A stretch of DNA of 64,000 nt, taken from NCBI GenBank assembly GCA_019217005.1, contig JAHBNG010000028.1, forward strand, positions 79,368-143,367, read 5' to 3'. The notes under the pieces were generated by a model, which was not told the DNA's origin, made no database searches, and was given only the letters and a program-made list of their open reading frames with translations. The translations under genes and the position numbers were made by a program. The DNA is from Chloroflexi bacterium TSY (GTDB lineage: Bacteria > Chloroflexota > Anaerolineae > Caldilineales > Caldilineaceae). Shown piece by piece: positions 38,672 through 48,280 of the stretch (positions are counted from its first letter, which is position 1; each line of letters begins with the position of its first letter).

Positions 38672-39469
38672 ATGAGTACTCCATTTCCTGGCATGGATCC
38701 CTATCTTGAACGGCGTACCTTATGGGAAGAAGTCCACGTGCAATTGATCACGGCTTTGGCACGTGAATTGAATCCGCTTGTGCGACCCCGTTATAGAGTC
38801 GCAGTGGAAAAACGTGTGTACTTAGCAGTGATGAGTGACACAGAGCCTACGGGCAGACCAGATGTACTTGTCTTATCTGATGTAACCACGCCAGTTCCAG
38901 AAGGGGGACCAGCATTTGCAAACTCGGCAACGGCCAATGGGAACCCGCTCATCGCGGAATTACCGATACCGGAAGAAGTAATCGAACGTTATCTTGAGGT
39001 TCGAGATGTCATAAACGGCGAAGTGATCACATCGATTGAGATTCTTTCACGTGTCAACAAGAGAGATAAAGAGGGACGTCGGGCATATACGAAAAAGCGT
39101 CAAGCAGTTCTGAAAAGCCAGACACATCTTGTTGAAATTGACCTGCTACGAGTTGGCAAGCCGATGGAGATGAACCTGTCAACCAAAAAGTTATTGGATT
39201 ATCATATTTTGATCAGTCGCAGCCATCAACGCCCCTATGCCGAAGTTTACCGCTGCTCGATTCGTGAATCGATTCCACCGTTTCCTTTGCCTTTACGTCC
39301 AGGTGATGTAGAACCGATAGTTGATCTCACTCAGATATTGCATGAGCTTTACGACATTCTTAACTTTGATTTAGCGATTGATTACAACACAGATGCTGAT
39401 CCACCGATCCAAGAAAAAGATGTAAAATGGGTTGATACCCTTTTGCGTGGGAAGGGGGTGCGAAGTTAG
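38672..39469 (+). CDS. DUF4058 family protein
   Basis: 265 residues starting MSTPFPGMDPYLERRTLWEE, the signature opening of DUF4058, with VAVEKRVYLAV and RPDVLVLSD, and the later ITSIEILSRVNKRDKEGRRA with YTKKRQAVLKSQTHLVEIDL. This family is common in filamentous Chloroflexota, cyanobacteria and Planctomycetota; the fold resembles a restriction-endonuclease-like core, but its function is not established. It converges with the next gene and overlaps its end by 4 bp. Confidence 0.9.
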   Translation: MSTPFPGMDPYLERRTLWEEVHVQLITALARELNPLVRPRYRVAVEKRVYLAVMSDTEPTGRPDVLVLSDVTTPVPEGGPAFANSATANGNPLIAELPIPEEVIERYLEVRDVINGEVITSIEILSRVNKRDKEGRRAYTKKRQAVLKSQTHLVEIDLLRVGKPMEMNLSTKKLLDYHILISRSHQRPYAEVYRCSIRESIPPFPLPLRPGDVEPIVDLTQILHELYDILNFDLAIDYNTDADPPIQEKDVKWVDTLLRGKGVRS

Positions 39470-41412
39470 GCACAGTTTGCATCCCATGGCTCACTCATTT
39501 GTAGCTGTTCGCCAAGCGCGGCATAAATATCCGGCAGGTCAAAAGCTTCCAGGCAATTTGGGAGAAAGCAGGAGAGAGGCCAGTTATGCATTGGACGGTC
39601 AATGAGCATTTGGTAACTGGGAAGATAGTTGACGATTTCGCAGGCGGGTTGGGATTTATGTAATAGGGTGGCCAGCACAGCAGGAATCGAACCAACGCCG
39701 CGGCCAATCAAACTGAGCTGAACATCTGCATCGGTCAAGAGATCGATCGTTCTCAATAGATCAAAAACGCGTTGGCCAAGATAGCTCTCTCCCATTTGAC
39801 TGGCATAGCTTGCATACATGTAATCCGCTCCATAGGGTTCGAGAAGATCTCTCGAGCCGCAGGTCAAAGGTAAGCTTTGCCCAATGCCGCGGACATCTAC
39901 AGCCAGTATCCGTTCACCATCGTGTATTCTATTTTGTAACCAGAACAGATTCTCGATATCTGTTTCACTGGCAAGATGCCCAATGTAAAGGGAAACGTTG
40001 CCCGAGGGCAATCGACAGGCATTCTCTAGATCGCCATACATCGTCAAAAGTACCTGAATGCCAGGTTCCGTTTCAACTGCGAATTGATACCCTTTCAAGA
40101 GTTCAGGCTTGCGGCCTCCGCTTGCGCGCAAATAGCGGTAGTGGGGAGGATCTTCTGGAAGGTTTAGTTTGAGAAATTGTTTGACAGATTGCTCTAGTTC
40201 GGTGCGATGGAGCTTGGGTCTCTGCTCTCGCATGTTGCGTGCACGGGCTTGCGTGAAGGCAAAGATCTTCTTACTGCCAAATTTAACGATTTCTCCATCG
40301 GCGGCATATAGATCCGCTGCTGGAATCTCCTCCAGGTCCGGCTCCTGCCACTCTACTGCCTGTCCATTCGATTCTAAGCCGGCATGTTTGATGAAGAATC
40401 TGTACATGGCTTCTCTGGCGTGTTTGTGAAAGCCGTGATCCAGATGACCAATGCTGATTTCTGCTGAGTCTGGTGATCCCAAAAGCGTATGAATTCGCTT
40501 GAGTTCGGCAAATGCCTGTTTGGCACCGCGTAGGTCAAAGAAGCAATTTTCTTCGGCCAGGATCAAAGTTGGACGAGGGGCATAAGCCAACAGCAGATCT
40601 GCCTCATCTAACCCCAATGCGAGCGAGTTGGGTGGACATTGCTCTGCATCCGCGGGCAGTTCATTCTCTAGATTAAAGAGCCAACTGGTGATAAAGCAAT
40701 CCGGCGCCGCCATCGTAATCCGCGGATCAAGCGCCGTAACAAAGGTGGTCTGCGTCCCGCCTCCCGAACAACCTGTGACACCAACGCGACGATTGTCCGT
40801 TTCTGGTCGCTCAAGTAGATAATCCAGACCACGTATGGCATCCCAAGCCAGCCAACTGCCCAGGTAATCGCCCGTGAGCAACATGCGATTGCCGATCATA
40901 TTGTGTGCCAGTACCGAGCGAGGCGGTGGCCAAGATGTAGAGACCCCATCCTCTTCATAAAACTGCCGTCGCTCGCCCTGCGAGACCGGATCCACGATGA
41001 GAACAGCAAAGCCTTTGCGCGCCAGACCTTGGGCGAAGAATTGGTAGGGCGCATAAACTTTGCCATCTTCTGAATGGCCACAAAGCCCCAACACGCAAGG
41101 GACTTCTCGGTCGATCCTTCTGGGGAGGTAGAGATTGGCGCTGACCATGAATCCTGGCCGACTTTCATAGACAATTTTTTCGACTTGAAAATTGTCAAAA
41201 TCCAGTCTACCCGTGATCTGGGCATTCAACTCCGTTCTGTCGGGCAGGGCGGGAAAGCACCGCTTAGCTTTCGCGCGCACGTCTAGCACATAGCGCTCTG
41301 CATCCTCCTTGGTCTGCACTTGCGCCAGTCGGGCGGCCCTCTCTTCCATGATTGCTCTGACACGACCGACGTAATACTCATGTACCATATGTCCATAGCG
41401 GTTTTTCAACAT
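39466..41412 (-). CDS. Alpha/beta hydrolase, acetyl-xylan-esterase/prolyl-oligopeptidase type
   Basis: 648 residues. The N-terminal helical region is followed by VPCVLGLCGHSEDGKVY (oxyanion region) and the nucleophile elbow GVTGCSGGGTQT with Ser about 216, the usual GCSGGG of this group. LLLAYAPRPTLILAEENCFF likely carries the acid region and SIGHLDHGFHKHAREAMY the histidine. A second, weaker hydrolase-like half follows (GERILAVDVRGIGQS and SLIGRGVGSIPAVLA), so the protein may be a two-domain hydrolase. Predicted cytosolic. Substrate unknown, probably an ester of a plant or algal sugar. Confidence 0.8.
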   Translation of the reverse strand: MLKNRYGHMVHEYYVGRVRAIMEERAARLAQVQTKEDAERYVLDVRAKAKRCFPALPDRTELNAQITGRLDFDNFQVEKIVYESRPGFMVSANLYLPRRIDREVPCVLGLCGHSEDGKVYAPYQFFAQGLARKGFAVLIVDPVSQGERRQFYEEDGVSTSWPPPRSVLAHNMIGNRMLLTGDYLGSWLAWDAIRGLDYLLERPETDNRRVGVTGCSGGGTQTTFVTALDPRITMAAPDCFITSWLFNLENELPADAEQCPPNSLALGLDEADLLLAYAPRPTLILAEENCFFDLRGAKQAFAELKRIHTLLGSPDSAEISIGHLDHGFHKHAREAMYRFFIKHAGLESNGQAVEWQEPDLEEIPAADLYAADGEIVKFGSKKIFAFTQARARNMREQRPKLHRTELEQSVKQFLKLNLPEDPPHYRYLRASGGRKPELLKGYQFAVETEPGIQVLLTMYGDLENACRLPSGNVSLYIGHLASETDIENLFWLQNRIHDGERILAVDVRGIGQSLPLTCGSRDLLEPYGADYMYASYASQMGESYLGQRVFDLLRTIDLLTDADVQLSLIGRGVGSIPAVLATLLHKSQPACEIVNYLPSYQMLIDRPMHNWPLSCFLPNCLEAFDLPDIYAALGEQLQMSEPWDANCA

Positions 41413-41484
41413 GATTCGTCCTTATGGAAATTTTAGCGTCAGTCATCGGTTGGCCAGAACGCAGAGCTTATCCGTTCGCGACGC

Positions 41485-41700
41485 TGAACAAACAAGCTGT
41501 AAATGGTCGTAGGACTTTACCCCGATCTAGTCACGAAGTCTTACCCCACCTGCTCGAGAGCTTCAAGTCGGTGCGACGAGAACTGACCTGAACAAGCCCG
41601 TATTTAGTCGAGCAATTTATGGTACGAATCCTAGTTGCTCACTACCTTACTCTGAAAGGGGGGAAAGTACTACGACTTTCTACAAACAAGCTGTTTGTTC
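41485..41700. repeat. Family D element, copy 2 (216 bp)
   Basis: The left end GAACAAACAAGCTGTAAATG with GTCGTAGGACTTT matches the 15838 copy; the right end carries TACAAACAAGCTGTTTGTTC with an inverse relation to the left. Sequence outside the right end (TACAAT..GTCGAC.CG) also matches the 15-kb copy. The longer form suggests that the short one is an internal-deletion version. It lies in the 500-bp gap between the esterase start and the PhyH stop; the rest of that gap shows no gene. Confidence 0.65.
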
Positions 41701-41912
41701 TACAATAGGTCGACACGCTACGTGGTATGCCAAATTGTGTGGTTATTCGATTTCTCTCTGACTGAGATCAGCAATTTACACAATTTGTGCTATGCTACCA
41801 CACGACACCTGACGCTGAAGTTCACCTGATTTGCCTTTGCAATTACAAAAAGGATAGCTGACTGTTTCATCCTGTCATCTTGTCATGAGTCTACAACCAG
41901 ATCGAGCACTTT

Positions 41913-42758
41913 CTACTGTATATAATGCGTTGGTGTCCGCGAAGGCTCGAATGTGGCGTTCAGATCGGCATTCTTGACGGCATCTGGCACCTCCTCTGTC
42001 CACCAACTTGGCGGATCGGGGAAAGGAAAGACATCGTGCCAAGCGAGCAAGAGCGTCCGACGCTGGTCGGTCTGGTTTGGCCAGGCACCATGCATGAGGC
42101 GGGCGTCGGCGATGATCAGGTCGCCAGCCTTCATCGGCACATCGATGGCATTGGGATGGTCGGCAAAGATTGGGTCGTTCAGATCATCGATGGCTTGGAT
42201 TTCGGCTTCATGGGCATCGGGGAGTGTATCATGTAGATCGATGCGCTTGCGGTGGGTGCCGGGAATCACGCGTAAGCAACCATTTTCGCGGGTTGTGTCG
42301 GTCATGTAGTAAGAAAGGAATATTTTTGTGGGCCAAGGGGTTGCTGAAACCGGACTATTCCAGTTCATGAAGTCCTGATGCCAGTAGAGCGGTGGGCCAT
42401 AGGCTGGTTTGGACAAAACGATGATGCCACCGCTTGACTTCAACCCTTCCAAACAGAGCTGTTGGCAGATTTCTTTCTGCAATGGTTGGTCGATGATCCT
42501 ACCCACAATCGGATCAGAAAAGCTTCTATTGTCCGGTTCGCGCCCCATGGTTGCCCATTTTTCTTCGGTATAAATATGTAAATCGCTCCCCTGATAACGA
42601 TACTTGTGATCCACGGTGACCTTGGTAAACACATCGTCGGACCAGGCGTGCAATTCATCGAGCAGCGGTTTCGGCATGACGCCTGGGACAAGTGTGTAGC
42701 CAAGCTCGACAAGTTCGTTGCGCTTGGTGAGGGCTTCAGCCGCGCTTAAATGTGCCAT
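41913..42758 (-). CDS. Phytanoyl-CoA dioxygenase family protein
   Basis: 281 residues. Ligands H127 and D129 lie in YWHQDFMNW, H223 in LMHGAWPNQ, and R233 is the likely 2-oxoglutarate anchor. CLRVIPGTHRKRIDLHD is the conserved strand pair. The start at 42758 is set by AAGGAGGAACTCTC upstream. It is the last gene of a minus-strand cluster with an amino-acid-type ABC permease and a Rieske oxygenase, pointing to oxidative use of an imported small molecule. The substrate is not identifiable. Confidence 0.88.
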   Translation of the reverse strand: MAHLSAAEALTKRNELVELGYTLVPGVMPKPLLDELHAWSDDVFTKVTVDHKYRYQGSDLHIYTEEKWATMGREPDNRSFSDPIVGRIIDQPLQKEICQQLCLEGLKSSGGIIVLSKPAYGPPLYWHQDFMNWNSPVSATPWPTKIFLSYYMTDTTRENGCLRVIPGTHRKRIDLHDTLPDAHEAEIQAIDDLNDPIFADHPNAIDVPMKAGDLIIADARLMHGAWPNQTDQRRTLLLAWHDVFPFPDPPSWWTEEVPDAVKNADLNATFEPSRTPTHYIQ

Positions 42759-42792
42759 GAGAGTTCCTCCTTGATGATTTGAGTGCAATTAT

Positions 42793-42945
42793 TTAAGATT
42801 CGTCGACTATGTTCAGGGTGATGTCGATCGTCCATGCGGGTGAGCAGCAACATCCTTTTTTACACAAATGAACGGTCGGCCCATTGGCCGAGATCAGCGT
42901 CTTGAGTCGCTCTTCTCGGTGCACTTTTGCGGATAGATCTGGCAT
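42793..42945 (-). CDS. Cysteine-rich microprotein, translationally coupled to the ABC permease
   Basis: 50 residues, starting MPDLSAKVHREERLKTLISA, with a CKKGCCCSP cluster near the middle and an acidic end. The permease stop and this ATG overlap as TGATG, a strong sign of coupled translation. The four clustered Cys could bind a metal or an Fe-S centre. No family is recognised. It lies between the permease and PhyH genes. Confidence 0.6.
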   Translation of the reverse strand: MPDLSAKVHREERLKTLISANGPTVHLCKKGCCCSPAWTIDITLNIVDES

Positions 42946-43691
42946 CAATCCGCCCGGCTCACATCCATCCGTTGTTCGAGCTTGCGTACAAAGTAGGAGA
43001 CGATCAAGATCAACAACAGATATTCGACAATCAGCGCTGTGTAGATCTCCAGCGGGCGATACTCGGTGACGTTTAGCTCGTTTGCTTTGCGCGTCAGCTC
43101 GGCCAAGCCAATGACTGATACAAGTGACGACATCTTCAAAACATAGACGAATTGATTTCCGAGCGGCGGTAGAATGCGGCGAATGGCCTGTGGCAAAATG
43201 ACAAACCGCATGGACTGCCACGGGGTCAAACCCAACGAGGTAGCCGCCTCTCGTTGCCCTTGCCCAATTGACTGGATGCCGCTACGAAAGATTTCGGCCT
43301 CAAAGGCACTGTCGCTGAGCGCCAGAGCCAAAACGCCAGCGGCAAAAACGTCTAACTCAATTCCCGTTGATATGGGCAATCCATAGTAGATCCACAACAG
43401 CAGAACCAACAGTGGAATGGAACGTAGGCCTTCCACATAAATTCGGTTGATGGTACGGGGTAACCGTTGAGGTGCCAGCGCCAATATCCCAATCAACAGT
43501 CCCAGCACCACGGAAAAAAGGAAAGCCAGCAGCGATACGCTAACTGTCGGCCACAGCCCACGCAGCAAAAACTGGAGATTGTCACGTCCTGCCGCCGTGA
43601 AGGGAGAAACAATATACCAACCCCAGGTATAGCGACGGCCACTGCTGCTGCATCCTGCGAGGAGGAGGATTGCCCAGACCAGACTAGACAT
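42945..43691 (-). CDS. Polar amino acid-type ABC transporter permease
   Basis: About 248 residues from the ATG at 43691. Several membrane helices (SVSLLAFLFSVVLGLLIGIL, IPLLVLLLWIYYGL, YTALIVEYLLLILIVSYFV) and the EAA loop EAATSLGLTPWQSMRFVILPQ identify a HisM/GlnP-type permease. The N-terminus LVWAILLLAGCSSSGRR looks like a lipobox, unusual for a permease. Longer starts up to 43931 are open but less likely. It works with the binding protein encoded 202 bp upstream; no ATPase gene is nearby, so one must be shared from elsewhere. Confidence 0.85.
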   Translation of the reverse strand: MSSLVWAILLLAGCSSSGRRYTWGWYIVSPFTAAGRDNLQFLLRGLWPTVSVSLLAFLFSVVLGLLIGILALAPQRLPRTINRIYVEGLRSIPLLVLLLWIYYGLPISTGIELDVFAAGVLALALSDSAFEAEIFRSGIQSIGQGQREAATSLGLTPWQSMRFVILPQAIRRILPPLGNQFVYVLKMSSLVSVIGLAELTRKANELNVTEYRPLEIYTALIVEYLLLILIVSYFVRKLEQRMDVSRAD

Positions 43692-43893
43692 CCTCGCAAA
43701 AGAGTGACCATTTTTACCATGAAGGGATTGAAGGAAGGAAAGACAATCCGTCAGTCTCTTCACTCTCTTGATGGTTCTGTTTTTCGTGTCATCCACTAGA
43801 GATCCCGTCGAACCTGTAGCTCTTTTCGTCTGGAAAAACGACGCACATTCATAGTCTTCACAACCACAATTGGTGTTACTCAAGACATTGATA

Positions 43894-44712
43894 TTACTCA
43901 AGCGCCAACCATTTAGCGCGCAACTCTTCAAGCCAACCGCTCTTTGTTTTCATGGTGATCCAGACGTTGATATAATTGATCAACACCTGATCTTTCTGTG
44001 GCGCGAGCAGCGCAATTGCGTTGGCGTTGCGGGGACCATCAACAGGAACGACCATCAGCTCGGAGTAGGTCTGAATCAGTTGCGATGCTTCAATGTTGCT
44101 TGTGATAGAAACATCTGCCCGTCCGGCTAGCACCTCTTGAAAATCGCGCGCCGGAGATTCGACAGCGGTAATCTCAGCCTCGGGGAAGAGCGCACGAGCT
44201 TGCTCATCAAAAACAGTCCCTAGCGTAACAGCAACGACGGTACCTGGACTGTTGATCTCTGCCCAACTGTTGTACTTGCCCTCATTTTCGCGCAGCATCA
44301 GCGGAACTGTACCCACTTCCACAATGGGCAGCGTGTAGCCAGCCGTTTTGGCACGGCCCATGTTCATTGATGCACCAGTCGTGATATGATATTTCCCTGC
44401 CGCCACGCCACTCACCAGGTTTGCCCAGTCTGTGGGAACGAACTCAATTTCTACGCCCATATCGGTAGCTAGTTGAGTGACCAGTTCGATATCGTGGCCA
44501 ACATACTCATCGGTATCGGGGTTCTTAAAGCTCATGGGGTTAAAGTCACCAGTCGTGCCGACCTTTAGCACTCCAGTCTCCAATATCTCTTCTAAGACCG
44601 ATGGCTGGTCTGCGGGAGCCTGAAGAGCAACGGCACCTTGTTCACAGCCCGCTAGAAATATGGACACGAGGCCAATCAGTAGCCCGAAAAATTGTATACG
44701 ATGCAAAAGCAT
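43894..44712 (-). CDS. Amino acid-type ABC transporter substrate-binding lipoprotein
   Basis: 272 residues from the ATG at 44712, which follows CAAGGAGAAAACTAT. Lipobox SIFLAGC with Cys23. Family-3 solute-binding pattern: TGVLKVGTTGDFNPMSFKNP, then EYVGHDIELVTQLATDMGVE, TTGASMNMGRAKTAGYTLPI and ALLAPQKDQVLINYINVWIT. Exported and lipid-anchored, it feeds the permease downstream. Ligand not predictable, possibly an amino acid or a small carboxylate. Confidence 0.9.
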   Translation of the reverse strand: MLLHRIQFFGLLIGLVSIFLAGCEQGAVALQAPADQPSVLEEILETGVLKVGTTGDFNPMSFKNPDTDEYVGHDIELVTQLATDMGVEIEFVPTDWANLVSGVAAGKYHITTGASMNMGRAKTAGYTLPIVEVGTVPLMLRENEGKYNSWAEINSPGTVVAVTLGTVFDEQARALFPEAEITAVESPARDFQEVLAGRADVSITSNIEASQLIQTYSELMVVPVDGPRNANAIALLAPQKDQVLINYINVWITMKTKSGWLEELRAKWLALE

Positions 44713-44825
44713 ATAGTTTTCTCCTTGTTGTGGGTCGCTCATCTTCCAAATGTGTGCAAACTGTCTCTTTGCCCAGAGAGGCATCTCTTCGAATGCACAT
44801 AGGTGGGAGATGAGCCGTTGTGGGT

Positions 44826-45810
44826 TTAATAATCAAGCCCCTGCTGCTTCATTGCGCGGCGGTAGTTAATCGCTACGGCATCGAACGTCAGGTGAAGTTC
44901 ATCAGCCAGATCAAAGGGAACTTGCTCCGGTCGCTGAGATTCGACAATGCGCTGATCTTGGCCAAAGATGGTGTCTTCAAATCCTTGCAGCACCGAGTCC
45001 GGCTGGTCCAGGTCATAGTTGCGCCCAATGATGCAGTAGCCGCGGCAACGCTTTTCGCTAATTGGCTGGCCGACGTAGAAGTATACCATCCCCTTCTCTC
45101 CAACCCAAGCGCAACACAATCGTGTAGGGTAAATGCACCTCGTAGCGGCTGCGACGTTCTGGTGCGACCACCTTTTCATTCGCAAAAACGGGGAAATCTT
45201 CTGAGTTGGTTGCTTCTGGCCGTACGATTGTGTAGTGGAGAACATGGTCATGGATCTCTACTTTGTGATCGGGTACCACTGGTCTATCTGGATCACCCAG
45301 CAGACCTGGGTGGACCCAGGGGAAGTGACCAAAATCCGTAAAGTTTTCCAACTGTCGCGAGGCGTCGCTCTTCCACTCGTATGGGCCGGTGTCTACGATT
45401 TTCCAGTTCCCATTTTCCAACTCGGGTATCTCCGGAAGTGAGTAGATGGGCTCTTCTAGAGATACCCAAATTAAGCCATATCGCTCCTGGCAGAGAAAGC
45501 GCTTGACTCGAGCTTTGGAGGGAATGGATACTCCTTCTTTCTGGGGAATCTTCACACACCTACCATCAATGTTATATTCCCAGGCGTGGTAGGGACAGAC
45601 AATACAATCGTTTTTGATCCAACCCAGCGAAAGCGCTGTTCCACGATGAATGCAGAGGTCTTGCATGGCATAGGGCGTGCCGTCCGCCGTCCGCCAAATT
45701 ACGACCGCTTCACCCAGCAGCATAGAGTTGCATGGTTCATCAGCAGGGATTGAGTCGCTATAGGCGACGGGGTGCCAACATTTATATAGCTTTTCGGGAA
45801 ATTTGGACAT
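44826..45810 (-). pseudogene. Rieske non-heme iron oxygenase with one frameshift
   Basis: The start MSKFPEKLYKCWHPVAYSDS is at 45810. Rieske ligands are C53/H55 in LCIHRGTAL and C72/H75 in VCPYHAWEY. The catalytic iron site is suggested by LENFTDFGHFPWVHPGLL. The frame slips at a GGGG run near 45097, and the second frame continues MVYFYVGQPISEKRCRGYCI to the end RRAMKQQGLDY at 44826, giving about 328 residues, typical for the alpha subunit. It overlaps the end of the TPR gene by 29 bp. The slip could be a sequencing error. It would hydroxylate or demethylate a small aromatic or quaternary-amine compound. Confidence 0.85.
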
Positions 45811-47506
45811 TATCATCTTCTCCAATGCATTCAGCAAGTACATTCCCCCGACGACAAAAACAGGATGAATTGATTTCGATGTCAGCCTTGGCCAGTGCCT
45901 GGTCCAGCCTAGGTTTGATCTTGGTGGCCTCTTTATGCTCGCCCAACATTTGCAGACATTCATAATAACCATGTAGGCTCCATACATTATTTAAATGCCA
46001 AAAGGGACGGCCCAAGGTATTATCCAATCCGAGGTCTGCTCGATAGACGGCCGCAGCCTCTTCAACGTGATCCTGCTCCAAAAGAAGCGCTCCCAATGCA
46101 TGACGAGTCGGCTGCATCCACACCCAGGGTTCGGTATATTTGAGGTTGTCGTGCAATTCAACCGATTTACGCAGATAAGTATAGGCGACTTCATAGTTTT
46201 GCTTGCGATATTCTAGCTCACCATAGAGCATTTGCCGGCCCACATCCAGAATGTCCCGCGCTTCGTTATTAAAGATCATTCGCTTGTTGGGAACTCGTAA
46301 ATACGCTTCCTCAAAGAGAGTGATTTTCGTCTCAGCCGCTTCGATTTGCCCCAACGCAGCATGAGCGACCCCTTTGGCATAGTGCAGAAGTGCAATCGTG
46401 ACGCAGTAGGATTCTGAGTCATCGGGCAAAGGCACGTCAAGGATCTCTTGCCACTTTCCAAAACGAATGTAAACATGGATTCGCATCGCCGAAAATCCAT
46501 CCATATAGTGCAGAAAGAGAACTTTGCCCTCTTTCATCAACTCCGGAGAGATCATCGCTGCCATTTCATCTGCTGCTGCGATCGCTTTTCGGGATTGTCC
46601 CAGAAACATAGCGGAGTACATAACAAAATGGATATCGTGGCAACAGTAGATGGTATAAAAGTTACCGGCCCCGGCATATTCTGCGTACTTCTGATTGACT
46701 TCGTGGGCTACTTCATTGACAGCAATAGATTCTTCATAGCGACCACACAAGACATAGATGTGGGAGGGCATATGGTGCAGATGACCAGCATCGGGTATCA
46801 GTCCACCCAAAGCGTCACTGGCAGGTAGTGCCTCTTCCGGATTGGGTGACATTTCGATTAGATGGATATAAAAGTGCAAGATGCCGGCATGGGGCGGTTT
46901 GCCAGCCGCTTCGAGTTGCGCCATGGCCGTTTCTAACAAATCCTTAACTTCCAAAGTATCCGCATGAATTGATGGTTCTCCAGTCTCCAAGTCCCATAAC
47001 AACCACGGCGTGCGGTTCATCAAGGCATCTGCCGTTAAAGCGCATACATCAGGATGTCCAGGAAAGACTTTGTGAACCTCTCGCATGGCGTCAGCGTATT
47101 CATCATTCCACTGTTTCCAGATGTCGTCATCAAAAAGCTCTTTTGCTTGAAAACGATACGCCAGAGCGTGAATCAGCGCAGCTTCCAGCGCGGTTATGCC
47201 CTTCAACTTCGTGAGCGCCATTTGTACAGTGTCATAACAAAGCGTCACCATCTCTGTCAGCTCATCCTCGGCAAAGTGGGGCCAGGGCATGTTGTAATTC
47301 GGACCCGCTGCGTAGGCCAATCCCCAATAGGCCATCGCGCACGCTTCATCCAACTCAATGGCGTTGCGAAAACACTGCTCGGCCTCTTCATGGTTAAAGC
47401 CATAGCACCAGTTTAACCCGCGGTCAAACCAGATTTGGGCCTCACGGGAATCCGTTGTAATGGGTAACGTGTAGGTACCGAGATCGAAATATGGTTGCAT
47501 GATCAT
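45782..47506 (-). CDS. Tetratricopeptide-repeat protein
   Basis: 574 residues. Repeated helix pairs such as DRGLNWCYGFNHEEAEQCFR and NAIELDEACAMAYWGLAYAA, then ESIAVNEVAHEVNQKYAEYA and later ALLLEQDHVEEAAAVYRADL, fit TPR-like repeats throughout. HMPSHIYVLCGRYEESI is a well-conserved segment in this family. No signal peptide. Start coupled to the preceding stop by ATGA, and the end overlaps the Rieske gene. Likely a scaffold or regulator of the neighbouring oxidative pathway; no function is proven. Confidence 0.8.
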   Translation of the reverse strand: MIMQPYFDLGTYTLPITTDSREAQIWFDRGLNWCYGFNHEEAEQCFRNAIELDEACAMAYWGLAYAAGPNYNMPWPHFAEDELTEMVTLCYDTVQMALTKLKGITALEAALIHALAYRFQAKELFDDDIWKQWNDEYADAMREVHKVFPGHPDVCALTADALMNRTPWLLWDLETGEPSIHADTLEVKDLLETAMAQLEAAGKPPHAGILHFYIHLIEMSPNPEEALPASDALGGLIPDAGHLHHMPSHIYVLCGRYEESIAVNEVAHEVNQKYAEYAGAGNFYTIYCCHDIHFVMYSAMFLGQSRKAIAAADEMAAMISPELMKEGKVLFLHYMDGFSAMRIHVYIRFGKWQEILDVPLPDDSESYCVTIALLHYAKGVAHAALGQIEAAETKITLFEEAYLRVPNKRMIFNNEARDILDVGRQMLYGELEYRKQNYEVAYTYLRKSVELHDNLKYTEPWVWMQPTRHALGALLLEQDHVEEAAAVYRADLGLDNTLGRPFWHLNNVWSLHGYYECLQMLGEHKEATKIKPRLDQALAKADIEINSSCFCRRGNVLAECIGEDDNVQISRKAI

Positions 47507-48072
47507 TCGTAAAATCCAATCCGGTCATCGCCCAACTCAACACCTAAGCCGGATAACGAGCGATTAGAATAATTAAAGACGGCACAGACTTGGTTCACCT
47601 CGAGGATCTCCCCATCATCTGCACCCGCTTTTCGCATCGCTTCAATATCCTTTTTTGTAATGTCGCCGGGCGTAAGCGTCAACTTTTTGGTGTAGCGTAA
47701 GAATTCTAGTTCCTTCCCGTCAAATGCATCCTCAAATCTGTCTGCTTCCATCGCCGCATCGATTTCTGCCTGACGGGCTTTATCGTCAAGTAATGCACGG
47801 TAATTTGCCCCATGATGGGTAGCCGAGTAGGGGCAATTGTTGAGCACGCCGGTGTAGGTCGCAACCAATTCCAGAAACCAAAGAGGCAGCGTCACATCTG
47901 GGTGATGCAGTACGGCGCGGTAGATAATATCGTGCCCTAAAATTGTCTGGGGACGCAAGCTTTTCGAGATGTAAACGTTGTCATACGTGCCGTGGGGAGA
48001 CTTTGTCTTCTCGTAGATTTTCTTTAATTCACCAGTCGCATCCTGGGGCAAGATGGTTTTGATCCAAGTCAT
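47503..48072 (-). CDS. Carboxymuconolactone decarboxylase/AhpD-like protein
   Basis: 189 residues. VATYTGVLNNCPYSATHHGA has the Cys80 and His86/87 of the CMD active-site helix (peroxidase-related subgroup with C-x5/6-H rather than CxxC). KKLTLTPGDITKKDIEAMRK and DGEILEVNQVCAVFNYSNR are usual for the subgroup. Upstream CAAGGAGAAAAT marks the start. First gene of the minus-strand cluster that leads to the TPR, Rieske, ABC and PhyH genes. Confidence 0.85.
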   Translation of the reverse strand: MTWIKTILPQDATGELKKIYEKTKSPHGTYDNVYISKSLRPQTILGHDIIYRAVLHHPDVTLPLWFLELVATYTGVLNNCPYSATHHGANYRALLDDKARQAEIDAAMEADRFEDAFDGKELEFLRYTKKLTLTPGDITKKDIEAMRKAGADDGEILEVNQVCAVFNYSNRSLSGLGVELGDDRIGFYE

Positions 48073-48280
48073 ATTTTCTCCTTGAAGTGGATGTCGAATA
48101 TATAGACATGATAGGGATTGAAATTAGGACACGGAATCTTTAGGATGAATACAGATAATTTCCGAATAAATCCGCGAAATCTGTGTGAATCCGTGTCCCA
48201 CATTCTTCATCCTTATAATCTCTACTAGATTGGACAAAGTGGGGTAAAGAGCGATTGAAAAATCAGCAGTTAATCGATTT

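Noticed and set aside
42793..43221. A longer 142-codon version of the Cys-rich gene
   Set aside because: It overlaps the permease gene in another frame; the TGATG coupling favours the 50-codon start.
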